Positions 1 to 12,125 of a stretch of DNA of 64,000 nucleotides are shown here, in pieces. The stretch spans positions 1,054,001 to 1,118,000 of the forward strand of contig NW_018344253.1 in assembly GCF_002099425.1 (NCBI RefSeq), read 5' to 3'. The translations under genes were made by a program, and so were the position numbers. The notes below the pieces were generated by a model. The model was not told the DNA's origin. It saw nothing but the letters and a program-made list of their open reading frames with translations, and searched no databases. The DNA comes from Phascolarctos cinereus (taxonomy: Eukaryota; Chordata; Mammalia; Diprotodontia; Phascolarctidae). Positions within the stretch are counted from its first letter, which is position 1. Each line of letters opens with the position of its first letter.

Positions 1-734
<734 letters not shown>

Positions 735-857
735 GGCACAGACCCCATCAGCCAGACTAAGGTAGTGGAGCTGCTTGGAGAGGCCCAGGAGAGCCCTGGA
801 GCCAGTGTTAAATTTGAAGGGGGTGAGGAGGTCTCTGTGGCTGTAGAGTGGTCAGGG
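735..857 (+). CDS. KLC4: KLC4 coding exon (linker after TPR domain)
   Basis: 41 codons in phase 0: [20 protein letters not shown], then [21 protein letters not shown]. The [16 protein letters not shown] block is diagnostic of kinesin light chains. Acceptor CTGCCAG and donor GTGAGT are both strong. As I recall it, human KLC4 has a longer stretch here containing a basic RRTS motif. This exon reads directly from GE to AQESPGAS, about six residues shorter, and lacks that motif. Confidence 0.93.
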
Positions 858-1154
858 GTGAGTGATTTTTCCCCCCTTTTCTTTTCCCCATACCCTGTCC
901 CTTCTGTTGTTCTTGGAGGTATGTGGGTAGAACTGTTGGGCACAGTGTCGGACCTGAAATTATTCCTTCCCCCTTCCTATTCTTCTTTGGCATTTTCTCT
1001 GTTCATGCCACATTCCCATCCGGGTAGAAAGAAGCTTTGGGTAACAGAATCTTTCTTCTCCTGATAAAGAACCTGATCCAGGTTTAGCCTTCCATGGGGT
1101 GCAGGAGCCTAGAGCTTGGGGTAGAATTGGGTGGGGGAGGTGAGAGTCTGCTGA

Positions 1155-1823
<669 letters not shown>

Positions 1824-1887
1824 TAGCAACATGAAGCGGGCCGCCTCCTTAAACCATCTAAATCAGCCCAGTGAGCAGTCCCTTCAG
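1824..1887 (+). CDS. KLC4: KLC4 coding exon (penultimate)
   Basis: One base completes a Ser codon, followed by SNMKRAASLNHLNQPSEQSL and Q. NMKRAASLN is a conserved KLC C-terminal motif with a basophilic-kinase-type RAAS site. Donor GTGAGG. The frame continues in phase 0. Confidence 0.93.
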
Positions 1888-2269
1888 GTGAGGGGGCCGC
1901 CTAGGTGGGAAGTAGGAAGGGGAGCAGCTGGGGAGGAATCAAGTAAGGACTGACAGCCAGAGTCCAAGTAGGAGAGACTTGGGCGGGGGGAGGGGAGTAA
2001 GGAATGGGTCCATCTGAGATCATTCAGATGGGAGGCATTGGAAAGGAGGGGAGAGAAGGCTAAGCATGCTTATTATTGGGGGTTATCAAAGGGCATATCT
2101 GAGATGAAAGGTAGAGAACAAAGAAGTATGGACTTGCTGTGTAATTCTGGGGGAATGGACTCAGGTATGGGGGAGAGGGAATAAATAGAAACACTAAAAA
2201 AAGGTGACATTGGTTCAAGGGCAAGTTACTGCTTTAATGGGGAAGTGACCATCCATAGCAATAAATGAT

Positions 2270-2470
2270 TTGGAGACATAGTTTAGTAGAAAGAGCCGTG
2301 GATTTGGGGTCCAAGTACCTAGGTTTGAATCCCAAACTCTGCTCCTTATTACCTGTGTGACTGTGGGCAAGTCATTTACCTTCTTGGGCAGCAAATCTGA
2401 GAAATGAAGGGTTTGGACTCATGTTTTCCAAGTCCCTCTCAGCTCTGAGGTCTGTGATCTACAGATAATA
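2270..2470 (+). repeat. CORE-SINE (THER1-like 3' end)
   Basis: tRNA-like head (GTAGAAAGAGCCGTGGATTTGG), GGTTTGAATCCCAAACTCTG box, then TGACTGTGGGCAAGTCATTT and a tail of the GGTTTGGACTCATG...CCCTCTCAGCTCTGAGG type. Old and diverged. Lies in the last KLC4 intron. Confidence 0.7.
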
Positions 2471-2726
2471 TCCAAGCTATTTTCTCCACATGAATAGGAC
2501 TTAAGGAAAATCCTAGAAGCCCCACCGCTTTTAATGAAGAGCAAAAAACAACCCCTTCTTAAGCTTGAATCTTAGAGGATATAAAGCATATCCTAGGGAC
2601 TGTGAGAAAGAACAAAGCCCTAGACATGAGATGGGTCACAACAGCCCATCCTTTTAGGAGGAGAAATGGACAGGGAGTAGGGATTTGGAAGGGTGGCTTG
2701 GCCTGATGGAGTGTGATTTCTTTCAG

Positions 2727-2777
2727 GGCTCACGAGGCCTCAGTGCTAGCACTATGAACCTCTCTTCAAGCAGCTGA
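2727..2777 (+). CDS. KLC4: KLC4 last coding exon with stop
   Basis: Encodes GSRGLSASTMNLSSSS and stop TGA at 2775-2777. The SRGLSAST..LSSSS ending is the KLC4 C terminus. Human, from memory, differs mainly by V for G and D for N. Acceptor TTTCTTTCAG. Confidence 0.94.
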   Translation, partial: GSRGLSASTMNLSSSS

Positions 2778-3205
2778 CATCTGACTCCTTAGGATCTTCC
2801 CTACTGTGATTCTACAAACATACAGCATTTTCTGTGGCTCCTGCCTCTGCCATGTCCTAAGCAACAGACTGTCAGATCTTGGTGGATCAGTGGGGATGAA
2901 AACTTGTAAACTGCTGGGTTGTTCTACCCATTTGGGCTTTGGCTCCACCCTCAGGAAGGCCCTGCTGGGCTGCCTTTAACTCCTCTGCTGTCTTCTAGAG
3001 TAGTGCTAAGTCCTCCAGGGACTGGATTAGGAAGCAGGTATGCCACAGGAATGGAGAGCTGAGGCCTGCTATCATCGTTTTAGTATGAAGGGTCTTTGGA
3101 CTGGCCAAATTCCTATTCCTTGGCCTCTCTTTTCTTTATATGCTCTTTTCCTTCAGGTCCAAATATTTCACTTTTCTTAAATAAAATAATCAGGATACGA
3201 GTCTT
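2778..3205 (+). other. KLC4: KLC4 3' UTR
   Basis: Runs from the stop codon to shortly after a canonical AATAAA at 3180-3185, with a T/G-rich stretch (TTTGTCTTGG) just downstream where cleavage factors usually bind. The exact cleavage base is not determinable; about 3200-3210 is likely. No repeat is seen in it. Confidence 0.8.
3180..3185 (+). terminator. KLC4: KLC4 poly-A signal AATAAA
   Basis: Canonical hexamer about 400 nt after the KLC4 stop with a GT-rich element downstream. It is the first well-placed signal after the stop. Confidence 0.8.
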
Positions 3206-3300
3206 CCACATTTGTCTTGGGGGAATAGGGTAGGATCCAGGGTAAATACTAGAGACCAGTGGAAAAGGAAGAAGAGATGATCATGTGCTTAGAAAGAGGA

Positions 3301-3560
3301 AGTATAGGTGGCTAGGTAATGTAATGGCTAGAGTGTTGGCCTAAGAATTGGGAACATCTGAGTTTGAATTGTGCTTCAAACACTTATTAGCTATGTGACT
3401 CTGGGCAGGTCGTTTGACCTCTCTGAGCCTCAGTTTCCTCATTTGTAAAATGAGAGTAGTAACAGCACCTACTGGCTTGTTGTGAGGGTCAAAAGAGATA
3501 ACATATGTAAAGTACTTTGCAAACTTTGAAGCATTGTATAAATGTTAGCTATTGTTTTTA
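3301..3560 (+). repeat. MIR-type CORE-SINE, nearly full length
   Basis: Contains the tRNA-like head (GGTGGCTAGGTAATGTAATG), GAGTTTGAATTG box, CORE region, CTCATTTGTAAAATGAGAGT and the 3' end AGTACTTTGCAAACTTTGAA followed by TATAAATGTTAGCTATTG. It lies just downstream of KLC4. Confidence 0.8.
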
Positions 3561-4637
3561 TTGGTATCTGTCTTTTTTCCTTATCCAGTTTATCTTGTGA
3601 GGTCTTCAAGGATGCCAGTGAAGGGTTTGGGGGTTGTGTTGAAACTCATATGCTCTAAGATTGAGGTTGGGGACATAGTAAGCTTATTAGCAAGACTTGA
3701 TTGTCAAGGATTCGTCAGGAAGAGCTCTGTAAAAAGTATTAGCTGTAACGAAAATTGGCTCTCCCATGTGGTGGCCATGTGGGTCCCTAGAGTTCTGTTG
3801 CTGGGGCAGAGGGAGAGCTGTTCACCCAGAGCTCTGGGATTCTGGAAGCCCTCCCCCCACCATTTTCTCAGCTTAAGGCTGGGCAGAAGTGAAGGCTAAG
3901 CTGGACCCCTTCAGTCCTGGTCCCTCTCTTCACTCCATAGCCACCCCCCTCCCCAGCCTACTAGAAAAGAAGACACTGTGATCTCTCAGCACATCCTGAA
4001 GGAGTGAGCAGCAGCTGGAGCCTATCTTGTGGAGTCTGTCTCTTGCACACCCTCCTCCTACACCCCTTGCAGCTCTTACAACAAAGGAAGAATGTGTGTG
4101 TGGGGAGGGGAGGGGGCCACTGAGAGGCTTGGAAGAAGGACTAAGTCAGGCAGACCCACCACTAGAGACCCCCTGGTCATGGAGGCTTCCTGCAGCTCAC
4201 TTTGTCCAGTAATGGACTTGGGACTGAAGTTGCCTGGCTAATAAGGTTCTGCTAGCTGCATTCCTGAGGCCAGCCTTTTCTAGCTTTAGGTTCAGATTGG
4301 TGCTGGGCCAGAGCCAGACCACAGCTTCCCTGCGGAGTCTTCTCCAGTTGGCAGCCATGTCCTGGGGGATTCAAATTAGCTTCAAGTCCTGAGGACACCA
4401 AGGAAACAGTCTTTCTAAGGTTGATGTAAGAGTTAAGGTTACTTGGGGGGGACCCCTCCCTGGACTAAACAACTGGTCTGAAATCACCCAATCTCTTTTG
4501 AGATTATTTTTCCTGGGGTCCCTGTTTGTATAGTTTTTGAGGGGAGCCCCAAGCCTGACCCATATGACTTAGTACACAATTCCTAAGATCTCCAACTGTT
4601 CTCAAAAACAATTTCCCCATCACTCCCATCTCCCAAA
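3561..4637. other. KLC4-PTK7 intergenic DNA
   Basis: No repeat or gene recognised. The open frames here are short and show no family signature or codon pattern. Confidence 0.6.
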
Positions 4638-5010
4638 TGTGTCTTTCCCCGACTCTCCCCAATCCCACCCAGGTCTCCTTTCTCCTCACACTGTCCCCTG
4701 TTCTTCCCACCTCTCTTCCTTACACTCTTCCCTCTCACCTCCTTCCTTCCTCAATACATTGTCTCATTCCCCCAAAGGTCTCTTTCACGTTGTCCTCCAT
4801 CCCTCCCTTTCCTTCCCTGTACTGTCCCCCATTTCCTATCCACCAGGTCTTTTCCCACACCATCCTCCCCCTTCTCTTTTCCCCTACCACCCTCACCTTT
4901 TCTCCTCCCTATCCCCATTATCCGCCTCCCTCCCCCTCTTTCTACATCATCTCCATCTTCCCTCCCCCTTCACTGCCCTTCATCCCCACCCGGTCTTTCC
5001 CAGATCCTGC
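4638..5010 (+). repeat. Polypyrimidine tract upstream of the PTK7 CpG island
   Basis: About 370 nt of almost pure C/T on the plus strand, with few purines and no fixed period. The two overlapping open frames across it are composition artefacts. Such tracts can form triplex or R-loop structures; whether this one does is inference. Confidence 0.8.
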
Positions 5011-5439
5011 CCAATTTATGAAACTCAGAGGTTGAGGAGATTCTAAGGGAGCCGGGCCCCGCACCACAGCTAAGATGTGGATTTTAAGGAGGCGGGGTAC
5101 CAGGCTGACACCGAGCGGGGGTCCTGAGAAGGTGGGGCTCTAAATGGAGGCTTAGGTGGGGGGACTAAAGGGGCGGGGCTCCGAACTGCGGCTGAGCGGG
5201 GGTGGGGGAGTGGGAGTGGGCTTCTGAGGGGCGGGGCGATCCGCGAAGGCGGGGCTCTGGGAGCAGCCTGGGTGAGGGGTATCCTGAAGGGGCGGGGTTT
5301 CAGGGGGGCGGGTTGCAAAGGGGGGCGGTGCGCGCCGCCGGGACAGGGGTTCTGAGGGGGCGTCGAGGGGCGGGGCTTCCCTTGGCGGAGGCGCGCGGCT
5401 GCGGGCTGCTCGGGGGACGGGGCGCGCGGGCTCGGCTCG

Positions 5440-5590
5440 GCTGCTCTCGGCACAGCTCGGGCTGCAGCGGCGGCGGCGGCGGGCTGGCCCCGGCTCCTAG
5501 CAGCAGCGCCTTCGCGTCCTGCGCCGCGCGGCGGAGCCGCTCCTCGCTCCCTCTCTTCCTCTTTCGTCCTTTCCTCTAGAGCCGGCCGCG
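5440..5590 (+). other. PTK7: Probable PTK7 5' UTR
   Basis: GC-rich leader with a GGC repeat (about 5466-5480) and a pyrimidine tract at 5540-5577 just before the start codon. The upstream limit is unknown. The tract ends in CTCTAG at 5574-5579, which looks like a splice acceptor. Confidence 0.55.
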
Positions 5591-5663
5591 ATGGAAGCGG
5601 AGCCGGGGGCCCCGGGCAGCTCCCGCCGGCCGCCGCTGCTCGGCTTTCTCCTGCTGCTGAGTG
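5591..5663 (+). CDS. PTK7: PTK7 exon 1 (coding part): signal peptide
   Basis: MEAEPGAPGSSRRPPLLGFL, then LLLS and the first base of a Gly codon. It has a basic stretch (RR) followed by a hydrophobic core (PLLGFLLLL), as in a secretory signal peptide. The ATG sits in GCCGCGATGG, a good Kozak context. Donor GTGAGT is at 5664. The N terminus is poorly conserved against human, as usual for signal peptides. Identity rests on the position in the CpG island and on the frame-correct join to exon 2. Confidence 0.9.
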
Positions 5664-6300
5664 GTGAGTACCGAGGCAGCGGAGCGCCCTTGGGAGGAGA
5701 GCGCGGGGTGCGCAGCGCGGAGCGGGGCCGGCGCCCAGGGGGAGAGCGCAGGCAACCTACCTGGGCAGCGGCCTCTCCTTGTCCGAGGCGGCAGGGCTGC
5801 GCCGTACCTACCGGGAGAGACCTGGCCTGGGCGCCCCTCCTCCTGCCTCCGCGGCGGCGGGCTGCCGGGCTCCGGGGGCCCGAGTAGGGAGAGCCGCAGA
5901 GCCCTACCCGCTTGGGGCCGGCTGCCTGGTGGGGCGGGGTGGTGCCCGGCTGCGGGCCGAGCCCTTTCTTTGGGGAGGTGGGATGCGCTCAGGGGCGCTG
6001 GGGCTTCCACGCAGCCATCCATCCATCTAACCATCCATCCATCCGTCTGCCCGAGCGCGGATGGACCTTTGTTAAGCCGGTCCGGCTCCCTCCTACTTCC
6101 TTCTGCTAAGCAGCTATGCGGGATTCTGGGGAGCGCGCACCGAGGGGACGGACTGGGGGCTTCCCCCTCCCCTCGCTGCCCATCCAGGGCAGTGAGCCCC
6201 CTGCCCGGCTCCCGGAGGAGCCTCTCAGGCCGGCTGGGCACGGGCTGTGCACAGACTGCCGCTGGCACCAGGGAGTTAGGCTGGCCCCTGCCAAAATCGG

Positions 6301-8080
6301 GCATGGTTGGCCCGGGAAGAGGTGGATAATGAGGTCGTAGGCGGTTGCTCTGTTGGGGATTTGACCCCCTTCCGCAGTCTCCATTCTGTCTTGCATGGTG
6401 GGGGCCAAGGCTGAAAAAAGTTCATGCCTGCTGGCCCTTTTCTTTCTATTTATCTAGCCTTGGTTGAATTAGAAGGCACGAGCAGAAAAGTTTATCCCTT
6501 CTCTTTTTGTAGGGCCCAGGCACTTTCGTTTGAGGTGTGTGTGTGATCTATATCTTTTGGTGTCTTATATTTTTTAACACCGTCCTGAATTTACCCTTTC
6601 CCAATTCTCCCCCAAGCTTGTGGCTATCCTAATTGCTGGCTTGCTCACACCTAAGAGGAGAATTCTGGAGCAGCATTGAGATAGTTGGCCTCCTTGACCC
6701 ATAATAGCAGCTGCTCCCTGAGACTTTGTGCTCCCTGTGAGATGAATTTTCTGGACGTATTCTTGGCTTTCTGCTTGTACTGCACGTTTGACCCAGTCAT
6801 AATTTGTGACACCTGTTTAGTGAATTTGATTGGGGGGGGATTTAGAGGTGGTGAATTTCTGTTATCTTTACCTTTTGTGCCTCAGGTCATAGGACTTGGT
6901 GGAAGCAAAAGAGTAACAAGTGTTTGCACATAAAGGTAAAGAAGTCCTGGGATACTTCGTCTCAGACCCCTTGAAGGAAAGAATGTGATTGGCAGATTAG
7001 TTATTACATATGGCTGGATCCACATCTGTTCCGAAAGGAAGTTTGGTGGTTGTTTCTGTGATCGAGGAGTCCTCTAACCATATGGGGAAAGGCTGTCTTC
7101 TAGGCTCTGTCTTTTAGTATTTTTTTAATGCTGTGATGGCTCCTCGAAAGGAGTGTTCCAGGAGTGGGTATTCTTGTGGAACTAGAGCCTCAGTGCCCAT
7201 GTACAGCAAATGCTAAATTCCTTCGGTGAGGAGAAGACCAACTCCTCAGATGTTAATCCTGTGACGTTAGTGTGTGGTGGTGGGGAGGGAATGGGGGGGG
7301 TACCAAGAGGGAGCTCGAGGAATGGGACATGAGGTCTGGAATCTCCTGGGGGGTGTGTGTGTGTGTGTGAAGGAAGGGGAAGCTGCCTTGTGCTCAACAA
7401 AGGAACATTTTAATGAGAGCCTTAAATCAACTCCACCAAATGGGCCTCGGTGTGGAACCTGTCCATGTGCTGTAAACAATCATAGCCCATGGCCATGGCC
7501 ATGGCGCCTGCTGTCCTTAAGTGAAATCCGGGGCTCAGCACACCCCTGGACAACATGACTTCAGGGGGCAGTGATTTTTTTAAATAGATAGCGGCAGAAT
7601 TTTCCGTCTCATTGTTTAACTATGTAATTAATTAACAAGACTTTGCATGGAGAGACCCTGGAGTATTAATAAGGCCAGAAAGAGAGGGGCCTAGGCAGCT
7701 GGGCTTGTTATAGATTAGGATGTTTTGAAGTTTGAGTAATTATGAAGTAAATGGTCCAGTAACTTTCCAAACCTTGAGATCCCTGTTGTGATAAATGTGG
7801 TAGAAGAGAAGAGCGCTTTCTCTTTTGGAAACTCAGTTCCTCAACTAGTTACTTTGGCTCCTCCTCAGTTACTCTGCCATTTACTTCCTAAAGCCCTTGC
7901 TTCTTGGAGAGGTGGGGGGCACACATAAAATGGCTCTCCATTCTGGGCTTGATTGACTTTATGACCATATTCAGGCAGCTCTAGGAAACCCTGCGAATAG
8001 GTTTTCTGAGAAGTTGGGGAGGGGTAATGGGGATGGGGGAGTGAATCCTCCAACTCATTCTATACCAGACAGACCCATCA
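6301..8080. other. Intron 1 repeat-poor block A
   Basis: About 1.8 kb without a recognised transposon. It contains a short TG run (7351-7369), and an AT-rich segment at 7565-7700 (with TATGTAATTAATTAACAAGA, homeodomain-like TAAT cores) that looks like non-repeat DNA of possible regulatory use. The function is not shown. Confidence 0.5.
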
Positions 8081-8084
8081 GTTT

Positions 8085-8640
8085 TGCTAGAATACTGCTT
8101 TTTATCATGTCACTTCCCTATTCTAAAATCTTAAATGGCTCCCCACTACCTTTAGGATTTTTCTTTTGGCATTCAAGCCCCCTGCAGTCTGGTCCAAATC
8201 TACCTTCCTTTTTTTCTTTTTAATATCCATTAAAAATTCTTCACTATTCCCTTATATAAGCCAAACTGTACTACTCAGCTTTCTGAATGTGAACATGCCT
8301 TCAAACATTGGCTTTTGTTGTAAAATGAGGGCATTGGCCTAGATGACTTCTAAATTCCATTTAGTTCTAACATGCTATGATTCTATAGATGTCTTCTCTC
8401 CCCTTCTCTGTCTACTGAAATCCTCCAATTTCAAATCTTACCACCTTAGATGATCACCCCAGCAAAAACATAAAGGTATCTCAGTCCATTGAACTCCAAC
8501 AGGACATCTCTACCACTCATATAGCTTTTATTATTTACCACCTAATATTATAGTTATTTGTGGACATGCTTTCTCCCTTACTAGAATGGAAGCTCCTGGA
8601 AGGGAGGGGCTGTCTTAGAGTTGTTCCCTCTGGGTCCCAT
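8085..8640 (+). repeat. L2 LINE 3' end
   Basis: Shows the L2 terminal coding/3' UTR wording: TGTCACTTCCCTATTCTAAA, AATGGCTCCCCACTACCTTT, AGTCTGGTCCAAATCTACC, then TACTAGAATGGAAGCTCCTGGAAGGGAGGG (split across 8580-8609). A SINE-tail fragment with GGCCTAGATGACTTC interrupts it at 8320-8385. Old. Confidence 0.75.
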
Positions 8641-8706
8641 AGTGCTACGAATATGATTTGTGGTTGTAAATACTTGTTAAATGAATGGCTATTTTGGATG
8701 ACTGCT

Positions 8707-8753
8707 TAATAATAATAATAATAACAATAATAATAACAATAATAATAACAATA
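8707..8753. repeat. (AATAAT/ACAATA)n microsatellite
   Basis: Irregular trinucleotide-type repeat abutting the head-side of a reverse CORE-SINE, a usual place for SINE-tail expansion. Confidence 0.85.
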
Positions 8754-8965
8754 TTTAACATTTGTATAGCACTTACCATGTGCCAAGCACTGTGTTTTTA
8801 TCTCACTTGATCCTCACAACAACCCTGGAAGGTAGGTACTATTTTGTTTAACTCATTATATGGTTGAGGAATCTGAGGCAGACACAGTGTCCAGAGGAAG
8901 ATTTGAATTCATGTCTTCCAGACTCCAGACCCAGCACTCTATCCACTGCACCACCTCAATAGCCC
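8745..8965 (-). repeat. CORE-SINE, reverse
   Basis: Read on the minus strand: tRNA-like head (GTGGTGCAGTGGATAGAGTG), GAATTCAAAT box, and 3' end matching GTGCTATACAAATG. On the plus strand it shows TATAGCACTTACCATGTGCC and CTCACAACAACCCTGG. Confidence 0.8.
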
Positions 8966-10845
8966 TAGGCAAAGGGTTCAGTAGACAGAGATAAGTGTAT
9001 CATCACCCTTTCTTCCTCTTTGATTCTCCTTCCAATAGTTTGGTTTCCTGGTAGGAGCTTTTGTCATGTATATTCTCTCTCCAATCTGAGGACTCAGGCT
9101 ATCCTGCTTACTTTGCCATATCAAAGAAATAAACATGCTTTGCGATTTGGGTTCCTCTTGTGTATTCTGGTACCCACTGAGGCACCAGGTTTTTTGCTGC
9201 TTTAAAGAGTTGGACTGACTGAAAAACGACAGAACAACAAAAATTTGTGTACTATTTCCACTTCGTTTGGTATTGGTATCATTGCCTCAGCTACATTTTT
9301 ATATCAGCTCTGTTTATCTCTTCCTAAAGGCCAATAGCTTTCATTATTATGGCACTAGGACATATGTACTAAGCACCCAGAAAGAGTAATATGTAGTGAA
9401 GTCTACTGTAGACTTCTGGAAGAGTAGTACGAGAGAAACTGACTTTGGTACCCTTGTGTTTCCTCCAGTTAAGGAGGTCTTCTTTATATCTTTAAATCTG
9501 GTTACTGAAGATAAAAATGACCTTAGGTGATCTGCATTCATTTTATGATTTATTTTGCCTATTAGTTGTATTTTTTATTGGGAAACAGTCTTTTGTTTCT
9601 TACATATGTAATTTTTAGAATATTTGCAGCATTCCTAAGTACAATTTAAAAATTCTCAGGGCCAAATTTGTTCCTAGAGGAACACAATTCTAGTTTTCAT
9701 AACTAGCCGCTCAGTGAGGAAATTGCATTTATTATGTAGAAATTGGATTTAGTCAGCAACTTTGAAAGAACACATCTATTGCATACAGTGAAGTATGTCT
9801 TTACTGGGTTTTGCCATGGTGTATTAATCTGATCATGTTTAACTATGGGGGGAGGAGTAGAGGTTGGTTGGAATAGTTTCTAAGGTTCCTTCCGTCTAAA
9901 TTTTAAGACTATCACCATCAATGAGTATACTTTTGATCCTGGCCAAGTGATTTATCTCTGTGTGCCTGAGTAGTCCCATCTTTAAAAGGAGGGCTTTGAG
10001 CTTAATGGTTTCCAAGGTCTAAGTCATCTTTTGCCTCATTTTTTGGATTTGATTGGATGTAAGGAATTACTGCTCTAGACATCTAATGTGAAAGTCAAGA
10101 GAAACTTGACAAGCCAGCTCCATGGAAGAAAGGGTTATTCACAGGGTTGAGTGTCCTTGGCTTGCCTTGCCTGCCTGCTCTTCTGGCCTTTTTCCTCTAA
10201 CCTCAGTAACATGTATCTTTTTTTGCTGTGTCCCCTTGGTGCTCTATTTCTGAATTAAGGGAACCAGGCAGCTCTGGTTAGAGGCTTGGGTCCAGTATTG
10301 CTGTGGTTAACTACGTAAGTCTCATCTATTACCTGATAGACTTGATCTTTTTCTCTTGTATTCTTTGTAGTACTGTTGCCCTTCCCCCTCATCCCCCCCC
10401 CCCTTCCATTTATCTAGGTCTGGTGAAAGTGCCCTCAATATAGCGGGGCTAGATTCCTATTTTGGGGTTGCTGAGTTCACTATATTCCAATATGCATTCA
10501 TGCCAACTCCAGCCCTATGGCACTCTGGTGGAGCCTGCACAGCACAGCTAATCAGTGGTTTTAGGAAGCCTTGTGCAGCATGTCACTTTTTCCACCCTCT
10601 TTTCTTCTCCACATTTAAGACATTTCTCGGTCATGCTGTCAAGAGGCAGTGTATGTAGCCAGAAGGCAACTTGGCTTCAAGGGCTAAATGAATGTGGACC
10701 TGGCAGCTCTTCCTGGAGTCATTGGATTGCCAAGCACCCTTTTACTCCTCTGGATTAATTCTGTCGATAATTTAGGAAGCCTTACATAGCACTTTGGTGA
10801 CTATCAGGTAGTATTGTACATTAGAGTTTGCGGTGTCTGTGATTA
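8966..10845. other. Intron 1 repeat-poor block B
   Basis: Only weak SINE-tail traces (around 9880-10030) are seen. Nothing else recognised. Confidence 0.45.
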
Positions 10846-10849
10846 TTTT

Positions 10850-10965
10850 CCTCCTAGACTGGAAACCCCTCACGGAGCTGGTATCTGAGCTTTGCATCTT
10901 CCCTAGTGCTCGGCACAATGCTCTGCACCCAGTAGGTATTTATTTATCAAATGATCGAATGAAGA
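10850..10965 (+). repeat. L2 LINE 3' UTR end
   Basis: Matches the L2 terminus pattern ACTGGAAACCCCTCACGGAG ... GTGCTCGGCACAATGCTC ... CAGTAGGTATTTATTTATCA with a terminal repeat-like AATGATCGAATGA. Confidence 0.7.
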
Positions 10966-11034
10966 GAATCAATGAAACTTGATTTTTTAGGAACTGGGCA
11001 GAGTCCTGGTTCCTATTTCTTAGAAACAGTAACA

Positions 11035-11280
11035 GTAGTAAAACAGTGATTGGCATTTAAGTTTTCAAAGTGCTGTTTAGTCATTATTATCTCATTTGAA
11101 TCTCTACATACATATTACCTCATTTGAGCACTACCATTGTGATTATCATGATTTACAAATGAAGAAACTGAGGCTTAGAGAGTAACTGATTTGCCCGGAG
11201 TCACTTAGCAAGTGTTGGAAGTAGGATTCAAATTTGAGTCTTTCACACTTTAGGCCCACTGTCCTCCATTGCCATTGTTG
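11035..11280 (-). repeat. MIR-type SINE, reverse
   Basis: Plus strand shows TTATCTCATTTGAATC, ACAAATGAAGAAACTGAGGC and AGTCACTTAGCAAGTGTTGG, the reverse of a CORE-SINE. It abuts another SINE at 11283. Confidence 0.7.
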
Positions 11281-11282
11281 CT

Positions 11283-11413
11283 GTTGTTTTTGGGGGTAGT
11301 GGGATTAAGTGACTTGCCCAGGGTCACACAGCTAGCCTGTAGCCCTGGATTTGACCTCAGGTCCTCCTGGCTTCAGGCCCAAGGCTCTATCCACTGTACC
11401 ACATAGTTGCCCG
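11283..11413 (-). repeat. Short tRNA-head SINE, reverse
   Basis: TTAAGTGACTTGCCCAGGGT, CACACAGCTAG and TCTATCCACTGTACCACATA in this order are the reverse of the family seen at 1435 and 28887. The poly-A end is decayed. Confidence 0.8.
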
Positions 11414-11514
11414 TCAACATTGCCTTTGAGTGATGAGATCTGATATATGAATTTATCAGCTTTGTTGAAAGCTTTGTGATGAAGGTGGTGAGTCTTGCTT
11501 GTTGAAAGTGTTGA

Positions 11515-11635
11515 GCAACTCACTTGATCTTCTGGGCCTCAGTTTCCTCATCTGAAAAAATGAAGGGGGTTGTTCTCAGTGACCTCTAAGGTCTTTTTCA
11601 ACTCTAAATAGTAATTTGGTTTCATTACACGATTA
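11515..11635 (+). repeat. CORE-SINE 3' fragment
   Basis: TGGGCCTCAGTTTCCTCATC followed by a THER1-like tail (GTGACCTCTAAGGTCTTTTT). The head is missing. Confidence 0.7.
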
Positions 11636-11739
11636 CCTTTTCTCCTGCCCAGGCCCTAGTCTGGGCTTGCCGTGGTGTCAGGGAAGGAGGCCAACATTTT
11701 ATGCCAGTAGTCATAGTTAATTTCTTTAGTGCGTGGATT

Positions 11740-12125
11740 GGTTAGAAGCTGGAGCTTAGAGATCTTCCAGTCCAGTGCCCAGATTTTACATGTAAGGAAA
11801 CTGAGGCCCAGAGACAAAGGATTTGTCTCCGCATCTTACAAGGAATCAGAAGGCTCCAAATCCAGTAACTTTCCAGGAAACGACACTTCCCTGCCTGGAA
11901 ATTTTGGACTCTGAGTGGAATGATGAATGGGAGAGAGGTCCAAATTAGAGATTTAGAGGCAGTGGAACTTCCGAGGTCATCTAATCCAACCTTTTCATTT
12001 TACAGATGGAGAAATTTAGAGCCAGAGAGCCTTGACTAGCCCAAAGTCACCAAAAGTAGGAAGTGTCAGAGCAGGGGTTTGAATCCAGGTTCTTTGTCTC
12101 CTTATTCAGGGACCTTTCCACTGAT
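11740..12125 (-). repeat. Two tandem MIR-type SINE fragments, reverse
   Basis: One copy at about 11740-11850 (TAAGGAAACTGAGGCCCAGA) and a second at about 11945-12125 (TCATCTAATCCAACC, GGGTTTGAATCCAGG). Both are read on the minus strand and lie about 100 bp apart. Confidence 0.7.

Larger units (their letters stand above)
5030..6300 (+). promoter_or_regulatory. PTK7: PTK7 CpG-island promoter
   Basis: GC- and CpG-rich DNA around exon 1 with no TATA box seen. Several GC boxes (GGGGCGGGG type) occur at about 5170-5180, 5228-5237, 5288-5297 and 5367-5377, with weaker ones at 5088-5097 and 5310-5330. These are Sp1/KLF-type sites. Transcription probably starts somewhere in 5380-5560, but no start can be fixed from sequence. 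Confidence 0.85.

Noticed and set aside
4637-5046. Overlapping 132- and 135-codon frames rich in Pro, Ser and Leu
   Set aside because: Pure effect of the polypyrimidine tract.
5576-6329. Long open frames on both strands in the CpG island (242 and 222 codons)
   Set aside because: GC-rich DNA has few stop codons; both overlap PTK7 exon 1 and its promoter, have low-complexity composition and match no family.
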